From: Eleginops maclovinus
Taxonomy: Eukaryota; Chordata; Actinopteri; Perciformes; Eleginopidae
Length of the DNA stretch: 64,000 nt
Direction: 5' to 3'
Assembly (NCBI RefSeq): GCF_036324505.1
Contig: NC_086370.1
Coordinates: forward strand, 13,006,512-13,070,511
Shown here: positions 1 through 18,105 of the stretch, in pieces
Layout of the letters: the number at the start of each line of letters is the position of its first letter
Numbering within the stretch: position 1 is the first letter of the stretch
The notes under the pieces: generated by a model
The model's input: the letters and a program-made list of their open reading frames with translations, nothing else
Databases searched by the model: none
Told to the model about the DNA's origin: nothing
Translations under genes and position numbers: made by a program

Positions 1-284
1 GTTTACAAGCTGAGCCATGAACTGACGGGTTACCGTTTTTATTTATTTTCGGAAATGGTTCATTTACATTGATGTGTCTCAGTAATTTGTTGTTGGGACA
101 CTATAAGTTAAGAAGCGAGTACTGCAACAGCTCATATTTGACACTCGGTTCCATTATTTCATCAGAGCTTGAAAATGATGTACAATGAACAAGTTCTCTT
201 TCCTACATATACATCCTTATCTCACCTTTTTATATATACAGTCTATGATCTCACCCCAAAAAACAGCCCCAGGCTTTTTCTCAC

Positions 285-3200
285 CTCCTCCTTCTTCTTG
301 CAGACAACAGCAAAAACTTTGGTTTGATTGTCCGTCTCCTGTGACAGACGGTAATGACCATGCAGACCAGATTCCATTCTGCAAAATCAAACAAAATTGA
401 ACAATTCTGAAAAATACTGCCACTCTTCACTCAATTATTATTTATTTTATTTGTTCTAGCTTAATTTGCAGAAAAAGGGGAAGGTGTACCTGATGTTCTT
501 AGTGCGCAGACGAGGAACAACAGTCAGAGGTTCCTCAGGGGTGGTCACCATGAAGACATGGCCATCAGAGAAGAAGCGCATGTACCTGATATAACAATGT
601 CAACATTTAGCTTGTATACGTAAACAACTCACAATCAAACATTATGTTTGAAGTCCAACATTTACCTGTAGTACTCAACGTGATGCCAAGGCCTGTAAAA
701 TCCATCCAGCGATTCCTCTCCTTGGCGTATGTATGATGTCTTGCTGATATAAACACCTGTGAAGGTAAAAGGCATGGAAACATCCAGTAAATCATCTTCA
801 GAAGATGTTCAGTGTGGAAATAATAGAAGAATCAAGAGTGCTGCAATATTGTTTGTGTTGGCAATATTTTTGAAACATTGATAGTGACTGTATTGTGCAT
901 ACAAACATTCTCATAAAGCTTGCATCTGATTTTTTCTAATTAAAAATGTCTCATTATTATATCCTAACAATTGGTGGGGAATAATAAATCCACAAGACCA
1001 ATTTCCATTGCGCCATTTACTACAAAGCCAACAAAATGGCAGCTATTTCACACTACATTTTGTATATCCAATATTTAAACAAAGCATAAGGCTAGTGTTA
1101 TGACGTCTTTTCAAAAAATGAAATGTCCAGCTGCTGCAATAATGCGGCTATAGACCTTCTCCCACTGCAGGGGACAACAGCGGCTGCATTCTAGCAGTAG
1201 TCATGTCTCAAAATTGCTCAAAAACTGTTATTTTATTGGGCTGACGTTGGTTGGCAGATATAACATATCAGTCACCATAACATAAACTATGACACAGCAT
1301 CCAATATAAGGGACCAATAAAACCTTTGATTACCATCGAAACGCACACGAGGCCTTTGCAGAAACATTTCCCTCCAGGATTTGAAAGGTGCAATTTTAGT
1401 GCAGTTCCTTCCCCACACTCTTGAACAGGCAGAGTGCCAAATCTCAGGGTCCCTGGAGAAAAGTAAAAATAATAAGAGAGAGTTAAACTAAAACCCTGCA
1501 TATAAAACATTAACAATGTAAAGTTTCCCAGTTGCCCGTTCCCACAACAGAGGGGCTCACCTTGCACAAAGGTAAAACCCACGGCAAACCAAAGAGAGCT
1601 GCTCCAGGGCTCGCATATCCAGTTCGCTCGACACAACCCAACGGAAAATGTACATTAGGATTTCCCGGGGCAGTTCTGCAGCCAAATAAATCAGGAGACA
1701 AATGTGTTAAAATATAGAAGTCTATAATTGATTTTAGACATGTCTATAATCTTTTAAAAAAACAATTTGGTACCTGAGATGTGCATCTGAGTGAAATCCA
1801 GCTGAGGATTGCAGATCTTTGGAAGGGAAGTTTCCAGATTAAGCTCCTGCTCAAAATAGGAAAGTAGATCCTCAATCTCACCATTGACACTGTCCTCCAT
1901 GCTGCAATTAAAAGAAACATACGGTATGTTTGTGTAAGGCACTGGGGTCTGTCATGTAGACCCTATCATTTAAAAAGGTTTGCAACAAGAACCTTTAGTG
2001 TAGCACAACAACTCTGTGATAATGATATGTATTCGCGGTTAATTCACATACACAATTGAAAAAGTTTAAGCTAAAAATGTAAAACTTCACAGGATGTTGA
2101 AACATTGCAGACTTAGATTTTGTATTTTCCAAAAATAAAAAGCTGCTTACTATTTTCCTCCAGCCCGGTCTGCATCGGGAGGACGGCTGTAGTTGATTCT
2201 GAACTCGATGTCAGGCACAAGCTGCATCGCCATGCGGTAGAACTTAATAGCTGCAAGTGAAGAAAGACAAAAAAATGTAAGGACTCAACAATTAAATGGC
2301 CATTTTTTGTTCCTCTTAAACAAAATATAAAACTATTTGTGTTAAACACGCTCAAACTGTTAATGTTAATAGTCATTACATCTGAACTGTTCAAATGTTT
2401 TTTTAAAGATGATATTCAAGGTTTAAAAAACGGCATGTATTATTTACCTAAAATCTAATTAGCATGTTCCACAAGTTTAATACTTTGTTAAATAATCATG
2501 GCATTTTTGTTAGTACCTAAATAATACTTACTTTTGATGATACACCTAAAATGTCATCACCACACATCCTTCTGATCACCACACATCCTTCATACGTACC
2601 CTCATAGACGTGTCCTTTCTGCTCTTCCTGAACAGCTCTCAAGAACAGCTCTGTGGCCTGAGGGAGGGGTAGGCACGTTAGTCGTTCAGCAGCAGGGCAC
2701 ATTTCAGTGAAAGCACTTTGCCAGACATCCAAGTACATGACCTGGAGAAATCCCAATAATACTTACTTTCTCCTCACGGGCGACATCTTGTGTCCTCTTC
2801 AGACCTTGCCCTCGCAGCTGTCGGCCACTCCATCCACCCGCTCCAGAGCTCGTTTTGAGTTCAGACATCCATTGAGCTCTGAAAGCAGTGAGCTCCGTCT
2901 GCAATTCATTAACAAAGGTATTAAGTGCCAAAGGGCATGGGTAAAGGATTCCTTTTTTCCTCTCTCTTTTTGTATTACTGTTAAAATCATTTGTATCTGT
3001 GTTTACATGTCCATCTGTTAGGGCAGCTAGAAAACAATAAAAAGTTGGTCACATAAAAAAATGAAGGTTTCTTGTTGATAATAATTACTTTACTTTGCTG
3101 AGACATTTTGGCAACAGACAACAGTGGTGTAGGAGCCACATGAACAGTAGTTTCTACTTGTTACGTAACATATTTTGAGTCAATATAGGTGGTGGGTGTG

Positions 3201-4407
3201 TCTATTGGATTTGAGAGGTGATGTTTGAAGCTATACCTGTTTGCTCTTACCTGCTCACTTGGTGATTAGATGGAGAGGGAGTAATTTTTGGTGACTGCAT
3301 TGCAAATCATAATCGCTTAACAATCTCATATGCATGAATCTCTGGACTGTTTGTTTGCTTGCTTTGTTTGAAAATAAAAGGTTAAAGGCATACTGGTGGA
3401 AAGGCTGCTTTATTGCGCGTCAGACAGTGTTTTTCCCAAGTGTAGTCCCTCGTGGATTACTACAGCCGCAATAAGTGGTATAGCCCATGCAAATCCTAAC
3501 TGACGAAGACCAAGGAGCTACTAGTGTTAGAAACAGTATGACTAGTACAATCCAAGTTTAGAAGATAGGTTTGTATGTGCCAATACAGCATTTCTACTTC
3601 ACATTACTTTTTTATTTGGAAACTGTCACGTTTTTAACTTTCAGTTAAGCCAATAGAAGATTCCTCACCTGAAGATTTGGATCATCTGAGTCTTCATCCT
3701 CGATCATGCTGCTCATATCAGTATTTTCTTCAGCCTGCACAAGAACAAAAAAGGGAAATATTATTTAAAGTTCATCACAACATACTGCGTATACTAAGTA
3801 CAGCATACTTCTGTTGTGCTACTGCTGCACAATTAGATTTTACTCTTTAAAAATGACACATTTTATTTTGTGTCTCAAACATTGTTTATTGTTGCCTTTT
3901 GCAAATCTTTTGTAATGTAGGCCTAAATCCCTCTTTCTGCACAATCATACTTTTACAAACGGTGTCATTTATATCAAAAACACATTGTAAGTGTTAGTGG
4001 AGGGAAATAATGCAAAGAAAAGAAAGCATGCATAATAATTAGCATGTGAAATTAACTGCGTCTACGGTTGGAAACTTGCAAAGAATTCGAAGGCAACTGA
4101 AGGTAAACACCTAATCTCATTAAAAACAACAGCACACACCCCCATGTTGGTTAATGCTAATGTTACTTAAACAGACGATACACATAATGAATACAAGTGT
4201 TTCAATGCAATCTCATGCAAGTTTGTCGTTGATTTATAAAGTAGTTTAAGTAAAATTCTGGTCAACAAAATGTTTAGTAACCCCGTTAGAGACACGTCGC
4301 AGCAACTTCTCTAGCCAGGTAACGTTAGCTACGTTAGCTGGCTAGCTGGCTAACACATTTCTTTCTGAATAATAACAACAACAGTTTAAAGCATGGTGAC
4401 CCACCAT
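285..4407 (-). CDS. fbxo9: F-box only protein 9, 3' end outside window
   Basis: FBXO9 is the substrate-recognition subunit of an SCF (SKP1-CUL1-F-box) ubiquitin ligase. Minus-strand exons with consistent phase are 3734-3669, 2898-2767, 2657-2600, 2250-2151, 1901-1774, 1675-1561, 1452-1334, 756-666, 585-490 and 378-285. Their translation follows human FBXO9: an acidic N-terminus, the stretch [14 protein letters not shown], a TPR-like helix ([13 protein letters not shown]), the F-box ([20 protein letters not shown]) in 1675-1561, then a conserved C-terminal domain ([38 protein letters not shown]). The last exon or exons lie beyond position 1. The start is provisional: an ATG at 4407-4405 followed by a possible gtgggt donor would give a one-codon first exon joined to AEENTDMSS. 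The gene is head-to-head with cilk1, as in human. Confidence 0.93.
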
Positions 4408-4650
4408 GGCGGCTTCTCTAGTAGCTCTTCTCTTTCCCCGTCAGACGTTTTTAACAGCAGCGTTTACAGGTCACGGTCGGAGAAACGGATAACACAACGA
4501 ACATATTTACGAGCTCGCAGGAACGCAGCCATTCTGCTGGGTGGCCCGGAGCTCAGTGACAGGAAGTCAGAGAATGTGGCGAAGTTAGACTCGAAGAGCA
4601 GGTTGAGCTGCTGTAGCCATTTATGGAGGACGAAACGTGATTTATTCGTC
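4405..4650 (-). promoter_or_regulatory. fbxo9: fbxo9 5' UTR and promoter region
   Basis: This is a locally GC-richer block just upstream of the proposed fbxo9 ATG. An ETS-type CAGGAAGT motif lies near 4560 on the plus strand, and there is no TATA box. The 98-residue open frame on the plus strand here resembles nothing I know and is probably chance. The exact start of transcription cannot be placed. Confidence 0.45.
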
Positions 4651-4689
4651 ATGGAATTAACACATAAACATCAACAAATAATCTTATAA

Positions 4690-7340
4690 TAAATACATAA
4701 AGTTGTACATTTCTTCTCCACGTTCTCTTTTTAAATCAGCATAACTCTCGAATTGAATATATCTTCCCACATAATTATATTTTGTGTACAATTTTCTTTA
4801 TTCTTATAGTACTGGAATAGCTTTTTAAACTAGGTTTTATAATAGTAGTATTTTTGCTACGTATTCTTCTTTCTGTGTCTGTGTGCACCACTTAAAGAAA
4901 ACATACTCGTATGTGTAGCATAAACCTACTTGGTAAAAAACGAACAGATTCTGATAATAAATACAACAATTTAAAATAATTGTATTGCTCTAGCTCTGAG
5001 ATCATAAAAACATACCACTAAATAAGATTCAGATACAGACAGGCAATGCTTCTGATGTTATGTAAAAGTTGGCCCTGGGGGTTGTGCAATTGATTGCCAT
5101 TGTTAGTGTGACTGTTGTATGTTTGTATGTGCAACCTGTGTATATTGACGCAAGTCACCAGAGATAGAAGTACTCAGATTATTTAATTAAGTTTTAAAAA
5201 AGCAATATCAAAGTGGGAAAATACTCAATTACAAGTAAAAGGCATGCAATCAAAATTCTATCTAAGTAAAAGTACAAAAGTATAACCACCAAAATATACT
5301 CCTTTTGCAGAATGGGCCATTTAAACACCCTATATTTCTTTATTATAATAATCTACAAAGAAATGTGTAATTAAATCTGTAAAATAAATGTAGTGGAGTA
5401 AAAACTGCAACATTTGCCTACAAAATGTAGGGAAGTAAAAGTATAAAGTAGCATAATCTGAAAATATTCAAAAGTACCTACAAATATTGTCCTTAACAGT
5501 GCTTGATTAAATACATTTCGTAATTCAACCACTGCAATTCACGTGTTAATATGTTAATGTGTTTGTTATTTAGTGGTATATTTATTTTCTCTGAAACTGC
5601 AGGAGGGATTCCAGAACTATTTCGCTTACAGGGACAATAAAGTATATCGTATAATAGCAAACAAGCCCGGGCAGAAGCCCTGGAACCATCACAAAACATG
5701 TTTTGTTACCTATAAAAATAATCTGGGAACGATCCCCTAAAGCATATCAATCCTAGGAACATTCCTAGATGTTTTATACTATTAAACCTTTATCTAACCC
5801 AAAGGTAATAATCCCTGAAGGTTCCCTTTTGTTTATAATTGTAATGCTGAAGAATATTTTGTATTAGTATCATTATCATTTCAAGTTGTAGTATAAAAGG
5901 TAGGGCTGCATTGCAATGGATTAATCCATTGTGGTTTAATCTGTTGTTTGGTCTGCAAAATGATATCACCAGAAGTTGCCAGAAAACGAGAGGACATCTT
6001 CAGATGAAGTGATCAATGACTGATAGCAAAAACTAAAATTATATCAACCAATAACAAGCTCTTTTTTGTCATTGGTGCTTGAAAAAATATATATTGGTTG
6101 CAAAGATTGTTGAAAGATATTTATTTTTTAACAAAGAATATGTCTTGTCAATCAAAAAACTGTTTCAGTTCTAAGTAAAATACCTAGAATGAACTAAACA
6201 CTCTGTGAAATGCATTGAATAACAACCTATAATGAAAGTAACCATAACATTGTTGATTTCAATCTTCTTTTAGTTACAGTTGTTAATCCATAAAACTCTA
6301 TCTATGTTCTGAGTTGACCAAATATGGGTGGTGTCCACAAATAGACCTACGACACTGGCCATGTGTTGCTGTTCTGAAAGTGTGTGTCCAGTATCTTAAT
6401 ATTAACAGCATGTGATACATTTAACTTGTTTATTGTCAATGAATGTTTAATGATATGAATACTTAATTGATAAAAGATATCAAATGGTTACATTTACGAT
6501 GGACTACCTGGTCCCTGAAACTGGTAACCAATTTCAGCTGTAACACCGGCAACATATTCACCACTCATTAATCAAGACCTGCCTCTGTATTTAGCAGATA
6601 CAGGTGTAGTAGATCCATATCGGCTCAGCAGTGGCTGTTTCCTCTTGAGATTTCTAAATCTTATTTTCACTAATGATCTGAATTCCCCCTATTTGTTTAC
6701 CATTTTTAAATATGACCTTCAATTGCAATTTTCTAAACAACAGTCAGCTGTAATAAAGGAAAGTAGAGCCTGTTTGACTTCACCTGAGTATGTGTCAAAA
6801 TCTTTGAGTTACAAAAGCTATCGTGACAGTGTTATCCAGTAGCACAGCTGCATACTGCATTTCCACCAGGAATGCTGCTCATTTAAAAGCATACAGGTAA
6901 ATATCCAATATATTATTGGGTCTGAGCACTACTTCCTTCACAAAAAAGAGAGTAGTTTAAGGGGCTTCAAATTCATGTCCGCACTAGCTCCTTCACTTTT
7001 GGACAGAGATTTGATCAGAGAAGAAAAGGGTGGTACAAGATTATACACTCCCTGTCACTTTTGGCTTTGCTTTGTGCTTCGAAATCGATCGTTTCAAGTG
7101 GTGTTTTTGGTGTACAGTTGTTTTTTCTTCTCCTCAATATTATTATGGACGGTATTTATTATGCCATGTAATTTTCCCGACTGTGTTTTAGATTGTTTAT
7201 GAGTCTTTTAAACACTGTTTTGCATTTAATGTAATATGACATAGGCTCTGCGAGACATAAGGCAGTGTGCGGGACTAAAAGAAGGGAAACAAAAGAAAGA
7301 CAACAATTACCTTTAAATGGTCAACAATTTGTTGTCATAG
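4690..7340. other. fbxo9-cilk1 intergenic spacer
   Basis: This is AT-rich sequence between two divergent genes. It contains one decayed dispersed repeat (5157-5480, listed separately). I see no coding similarity, RNA gene or clear promoter in the rest. Confidence 0.5.
5157..5480. repeat. Decayed dispersed repeat, copy 1
   Basis: The segment is rich in AAGTAAAAGTACAAAAGTAT-like words followed by CACCAAAATATACT. The same words occur in the same order at 14936-15470, so the two are diverged copies of one family. The motif is common in fish intergenic DNA in my experience. I cannot name the class, and no terminal repeats are visible. Confidence 0.6.
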
Positions 7341-7349
7341 ACATTAAAA

Positions 7350-7698
7350 TGTTCGGACCATAGACTGTATATATAAAGATTCTGACCGCTTCGGACTCTG
7401 GAGAGAAGGATGCAGGGAACTATTTTAATCACGTGTTGTATCTTTGTTGACGGAGGAGAGCTGTGATTTGTTGAAATGAAACCGCAGGCAGTTTTACAGC
7501 ATCGCGAGAGTATGACGAGTTCTGTGACGACAGGCCCTAGATGTAATTTTATTAATGTTGGAGTGTGGACGCAGTGGATCTGGATGCGGGTATCTGCCTT
7601 CTTACGGTGTCAGACAGCTGATTATTCCACTAAGACATTTGTTGAACATCGACTACAAATGCTCGGCTATGTGTTGTTGTCCGTTTGAAGCGAGGACG
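7350..7698 (+). other. cilk1: Probable cilk1 5' non-coding exon
   Basis: A good splice donor (gaggacg|gtgagt) ends this segment at 7698, and a good acceptor (cattctcag) precedes 8271, which begins the exon carrying the cilk1 ATG. A TATA-like stretch (tgtatatataaag) lies at about 7366-7378, so transcription may start just after it. Open frames inside this segment do not resemble known proteins. Exon status is inferred from splice signals only. Confidence 0.5.
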
Positions 7699-8423
7699 GT
7701 GAGTGTTGTCTTCTGATTTTCGTTGTGTTTTGAATTATGAGCCCATTCAGTGCAAACAGGCCAGTTTCCCCCCTGTAGCATTTTAATGTTGTCAGCAGCT
7801 GGGCCACCCCCAGCACCACAAGCACCACGTTTCCTACCAGTAACTGCACAGGGGAGTCGTGAACATTGAGCCTGGATAGATGCACAATGCAACATAACGA
7901 ATTAAAGCCACATCTATGGAACTGACTACAGTGTGATTTATATCAGATTAATACATGTTTTTGTGCGTTAGCTTTCACTCTGCTAAACTTACACATGGTA
8001 GTTTGTACGTTTGCTGACTTGGACTGAAAAAGATAGTAGATAGTTGAAAATGTAGTTGATTATCAGAGATCTATGTGAGTCAGTAAACATCATCACAAAG
8101 AGGTCATCCAGAAACAGTGTCTCCATCATCAGCACTGTCTTCCAATTGGTTAGTTTGTGACCAGTTTGTTAACTGACGTCCTCCTTGGTTTATAAGGTGC
8201 CATGTATATTTTAGTTCATTTGCCTACAAAACTAACTTCTGTTTTTGTTGTCCATCCCTCCCATTCTCAGCTCGAAGGAGGCAAGTCCATGACACCATGA
8301 GTCCTCCAGCTCTGCTCTGTTGTCACAGGAAATTCTGGTTGCATTCAGCAGCAGGAGGCAAACACATCTCATCTGTCCACCCAATTATTATCTTCTCCTG
8401 GATGCTATGGCAGAACAAGCACA

Positions 8424-13788
<5,365 letters not shown>

Positions 13789-14265
13789 TGCCCTGCCTGG
13801 AGCTCTGACCTCCTATAAACTCTTTCACCTCCAAAGAGTAGGCCTAGTTGTTTTATAATATAAACCTGTACATACATCTTACACAGCAATAACTTCTAAT
13901 GTTTTTCATCATGTGTACTATGAATGTTGTGAGTTGTAAAAATATCTATATGTATATTTAAATGCAAGCGGCCAAAGTCTGAGCCCAGATTTGCTCCTCA
14001 GTGTTTTATTTTGTATTTCTGTAATATAGCTACAGAGGTTACAGCTTCAGTTTTGTATCAGATGTATCATTGAATGTTCACCAACCTGTATACATAATAT
14101 GCATTATTATAATTTCATGGAAACTTCACTGTGACCTCTATTTGGCTGCAACTAATTACTTTGCCTTTGTACAGTTGGTGTGTTTTCCTTTTTTCCTGCT
14201 GTTGTTTTTTTTATGACGGTGGCCTTGTCAATCAGGTAACTATTATTTGTGCATTATATGTTTTT

Positions 14266-14271
14266 AATAAA
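14266..14271 (+). other. cilk1: cilk1 poly(A) signal
   Basis: AATAAA lies about 480 bp after the cilk1 stop codon and is the first canonical signal downstream. It implies a 3' UTR of roughly 0.5 kb. Confidence 0.6.
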
Positions 14272-14935
14272 ATGTAAGGCCTTGCTCTAATATCAACTAA
14301 ACAATGCAAGCGGTTGCCACAATGTACAAATGTGTTTTATTTCTGAAGTTAAATGATCCAAGACAACACGTTCTGCCCCCTTGGCCAAAGTGAGTGTGGT
14401 TTATTAAATTGCCTGATATTGAACAGAATTAAAGTAGTGACTGGGAACCCATATGTCGAACTTTTTGTTTCAAGCACTTTTTCACAGTACCGTTAAAGTG
14501 AATACGCTGACTGCATGCCTTTTTTATTCATGTATTTATTATTTTTGATACGATGACATATCTGTCCATTTTCCATGTCCAGCTGCAGAGCATTTCAGCC
14601 CTGGTATATGCTGGCCAGCTGTATTAATCTGATGGAGATTAACCCCTCAGGAGCAGTTCACTGTTAATGCTACATGTGCATGAATGCATTGAATCTGGCC
14701 TTCTACAGTGGGCACATATAATTATTTGTATCTATCCATACTTTGGTACGTAGTGATTGAAAGAAGGATTTGGCAATTCAATCAACTAGCAAAGCTGGCT
14801 CATGAGGCCCTTAACAGATAACCTTGCTGCATTTGCCCTGAAGGTGATACTGGTACAATTATGTAACCCAATACATATGGTGTAAAATAAACAGTGATGG
14901 AAATGGCAGGGGTGCGGGACATGTGGTCAAATGCT

Positions 14936-15470
14936 GAGATGGAAGAAGTACACCGATTTTTTTACTTAAGTAAAAGTAGCAATACTCATTTTTATAAGAA
15001 CTTTGTTACAAGTAAAAGTCCTCAATTCAAAATCGTACTTAAGTATAAGTACAAAAGTATCTGCACCAAAATATACTTAAAGTACCAAAATGAAAAGTAC
15101 TCTTTTTTAATTTATTTTATAATTATATATATTGAATTACAAGGGTTACTGTTATGATTATTGATGTGTTGTTAATCATAGCTGGTAAATGTAGAGCTAA
15201 ATTTAATAACTTTATATACTGCTGCTGGATATCTTAACATAAATACATGTAAAAGATTATTTAATAATGTATTTGGTATTAGCTAATAATCTAAATCTAG
15301 GTAAGGTAAGTAACTAAAAGCTGTCAAATAAATGTGGAGTAGAAATATAAAAGCATTAACTAAATGTCACGATTAAATTGAAAACAAGTGTCAAAGTAAA
15401 ATTTGGATGAAAATATTAAAAAATATAAATTATTATATTTAAAATTGTTTAAAAGTAAGGCAGACTGCCA
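14936..15470. repeat. Decayed dispersed repeat, copy 2
   Basis: This shares AAGTATAAGTACAAAAGTAT, CACCAAAATATACT and a trailing GTAAAAnnnnGGATGAAAATATT-like segment with the copy at 5157-5480, in the same order and orientation. It is longer and AT-richer, with many internal ACTTAAGTA words. Transposon class unknown. Confidence 0.6.
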
Positions 15471-15870
15471 CGTGCAGCGCCTCAATTGGATGTGTCTGAC
15501 GCTTGGAGCGTAACTTCCCTACGTTTCTCCTACAAATGGGCCTTGAGCTTGTTTGGAGGTTCTAGCAGGGGAGCGCAGCTACTGGTACACCGAAGGATGG
15601 TCATCATCCGCCGGGGGGACCGAGTCCTCTTCCACCGAGCGCGGGGCGTCGGGAGGGACACACATGGAGCGGTGAGGGAGGAAGGGGACACCCGCCTAGC
15701 CAGCCAGATCAGCCGAATAAACCCTAGCGATCAATGGGGTGACAGATGTCGCAGCCAGATCGCCCTCACATCCATACAGCAACAAGGAGGAGTTAGCGTT
15801 ATAACAGGCAGCAAGATACAACCGCTTAGTGTCACGGTGTGGAATATCGGTAAAAGGATATAGTTTGTAA
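15470..15870. other. CpG-rich block of unknown role
   Basis: This block is clearly richer in G, C and CpG than its AT-rich surroundings and contains a 125-codon open frame on the plus strand (15486-15863). The frame is arginine-rich and low in recognisable motifs, and I do not recognise the product. It abuts repeat copy 2. It could be a small CpG island, an alternative gsta leader exon or a transposon relic. Confidence 0.35.
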
Positions 15871-16079
15871 ACAGTCTAGTCTGCCTTGAATCCCCATTAA
15901 TGGTTATTAACGTAAATTGTCCAGATACTTAATATTTGCCTAAAATCTTTGAAGAAATAGGAGCAGTTAGTATTTTCCCATGATGTCTAGCGCCAACATG
16001 TAAATGATCATTGGCTAGAATCAACCAATGAAAAGTCTTCACATGTTGTTCCCACCTTAATCTTTTTTTATTCTGCTAC

Positions 16080-16138
16080 TTTATTATTTAACGACTTATC
16101 TGAGCTTGCTCACTCACGACAGCGTTGAGGGTGCAAAG
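16080..16138 (+). other. gsta: Probable gsta 5' non-coding exon
   Basis: A donor (gtgcaaag|gtacca) ends at 16138, and an acceptor (tttttcag) precedes 16227, which starts the exon containing the gsta ATG. The 5' edge is a guess. Alpha-class GST genes commonly have a separate non-coding first exon. Confidence 0.45.
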
Positions 16139-16260
16139 GTACCATCAAATACACGAGAACTCATTTTGGGTATCATTTTCTGCGCGTATTTGTATTTTGT
16201 ATTAATGTGTGATATTAATTTTTCAGCGATTACTTCATCCACTTTGGAAATACTATAGCC

Positions 16261-18079
16261 ATGGCTGGGAAAGTTGTACTTCACTATTTTAATGGGAGAG
16301 GAAAAATGGAGTCAATCCGTTGGCTCTTGACCGTAGCAGAAGTGGAAGTAAGTGAAGGGTCTGTGCTGATATTAACGTGATTATTAGCTGTATTTAAGAT
16401 CCGTATTACCAATGCAGGATAAAAAAAACATATATAACAAAGAGTAAAACCATAATGACTCCAAGCTATAAGAAAAAAATATATGAATGCTCAACATTTT
16501 TTTATGTTTAAAGTGTGTGGAAAAAAGGATATTGTCCTAAATCTGTCATGTGTGATCTCTGTTTACAGTTTGATGAGGTGTTTTTGACAACTCGGGAGCA
16601 GTATCTTAAACTCCTGAGTAGTAAGTTTGTTTCACAAAGTTGTTCAAAGTTAAAATAATCCTCTTGACTCTATATGGCCAATTTCCAAATCACATATTTT
16701 GATTTTCAATGAATTTATCTTGTAACGTATATACTTGTGATGCAACCTGCCGTGAGCTTGTCTTTTTTTAGGTGAATGATTGAAATGTTTTCGTGACCTG
16801 TTTCCAAAGTTATTACAATATAAATTAATGTTTTACCACACCCGTGTGCTGCTGCTATATGCCTTTTGCAGACGGAGACCTCATGTTTCAACAGGTTCCC
16901 CTGGTGGAAATGGACGACATGAAGCTTGTTCAGACAAAGGCAATCTTAAACTACATCGCAGAGAAGTACAACCTTCATGGAAAAGATCCCAAAGACAAAC
17001 TCATGTATGGTCCATTCTTTAGAAGAGTAATTATAAGAGTCTTCCATTATGTGTGATTTTAGTGAATGAATGTATTATTGCTTTGCTTTAGGGTCAATAC
17101 CTACTCAGAGGGATTGATAGATCTCATGGAAATGATCATGGTGTTGCCCTTTGCTGCAGATGTAAAACCAAAACTGGACAACATTCAAAAGAAAGCAAAT
17201 GAGCGCTACCTTCCTGTGTTTGAAAAGGTACCACCATGCTTACTATTTATGTTGTAGGAAAAAGAGTTGTATAACACTTCAATCTTGGTTCATTTGTATT
17301 ATATATAAAAACTAAAGAATGTCTTGTGTGTATTTGACAAAAATCTCAGGCGTTGTGTGGGTCCATATACCTGGTGGGAGGTAGACTGAGCTGTGCAGAT
17401 GTGCAGCTGCTCGAATGCACCCTGATGTTGGAAGAGAAATTTGCTGGTATCCTTACTGATTTCCCCAACGTCAAGGTAAATGTAAAACATACTATAACAC
17501 CCCATGTTGCGCAATACTACTTACGTGCAATACATATACAGCCGCGGAAAAAATCACGAGACATTATCAGTTTCTCTTGTTTTATTACTTAGAGGTATCT
17601 TTTTGAGTGAAATTAAAAGTTATTTTGTTTTTTATTGTATTCTATAAATTACTGCCATTTTTTTTCTGTGTTGGAAAACTTTTTTTTTTTTAAACGGGAA
17701 TGGCTGCCATACACGTAGAGATAAAGATTTAAGAACAATTTGGAGTGGTCTCTTAATTTCTTCCGGAGCTGTAGCCTATATTCCGTAAATAACTGCAATA
17801 TATATTTCCACCTTTAATACTTTGACCTGGCTGCTATCTCACAAGGTACGAGTACTGTATGTGTATATAACTAAGAAATCCCAGTAAGTTCATAATTATC
17901 ATTAAACTATGCACTGTTTGCTTTATATTTGCTTCCTCCAGTCGTTTCAGGGCAGGATGACCAGAATTCCCGCCGTCAGCAGGTTCCTGCAGCCCGGCAG
18001 CAAGAGGAAGCCGCAGCCAGATGATGTATACGTGAAAACCATCATGGAGGTTTTCGACATAAAATCACCGTTTCTGTGA
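16261..18079 (+). CDS. gsta: Glutathione S-transferase, alpha class
   Basis: This is a cytosolic dimeric enzyme that conjugates glutathione to electrophiles and reduces lipid hydroperoxides. Exons 16261-16347, 16569-16620, 16872-17004, 17092-17227, 17350-17475 and 17942-18079 join in phase to 223 aa, the normal alpha-class length. The N-terminal thioredoxin-like half has the catalytic Tyr9 and Arg15 ([15 protein letters not shown]), the glutathione-binding QVPLVE near residue 55 and [15 protein letters not shown]. The helical half begins with [10 protein letters not shown] and includes [13 protein letters not shown], equivalent to the mammalian NKLSRADIHLVE. The exon 3 donor (AT|gtatgg) was chosen because it alone keeps the frame into VNTYSEGL. 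Its position next to cilk1 and tmem14a matches the human 6p12 GSTA cluster, but only one gene is present here. The exact paralogue cannot be assigned. Confidence 0.93.
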
Positions 18080-18105
18080 ACTCTGTCCTCCTCACACAGG
18101 CAGAG

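Larger units (their letters stand above)
14290..16079. other. cilk1-gsta intergenic spacer
   Basis: The spacer holds a second copy of the AGTAAAAGTACAAAAGTAT repeat (14936-15470) and a CpG-rich 400-bp block (15470-15870), both listed separately. The remainder is AT-rich with nothing I recognise. Confidence 0.5.

Noticed and set aside
4393..4689. 98-codon plus-strand frame upstream of fbxo9
   Set aside because: It overlaps the fbxo9 promoter and 5' UTR on the other strand and is not similar to any known protein.
7653..7895. 80-codon minus-strand frame near the cilk1 leader
   Set aside because: Overlaps the proposed leader exon and intron, with no domain or conservation evidence.
16872..17056. 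gsta exon 3 running on to a stop at 17056
   Set aside because: Splicing at AT|gtatgg (17004/17005) keeps the conserved frame into exon 4, and the extension has no GST similarity.
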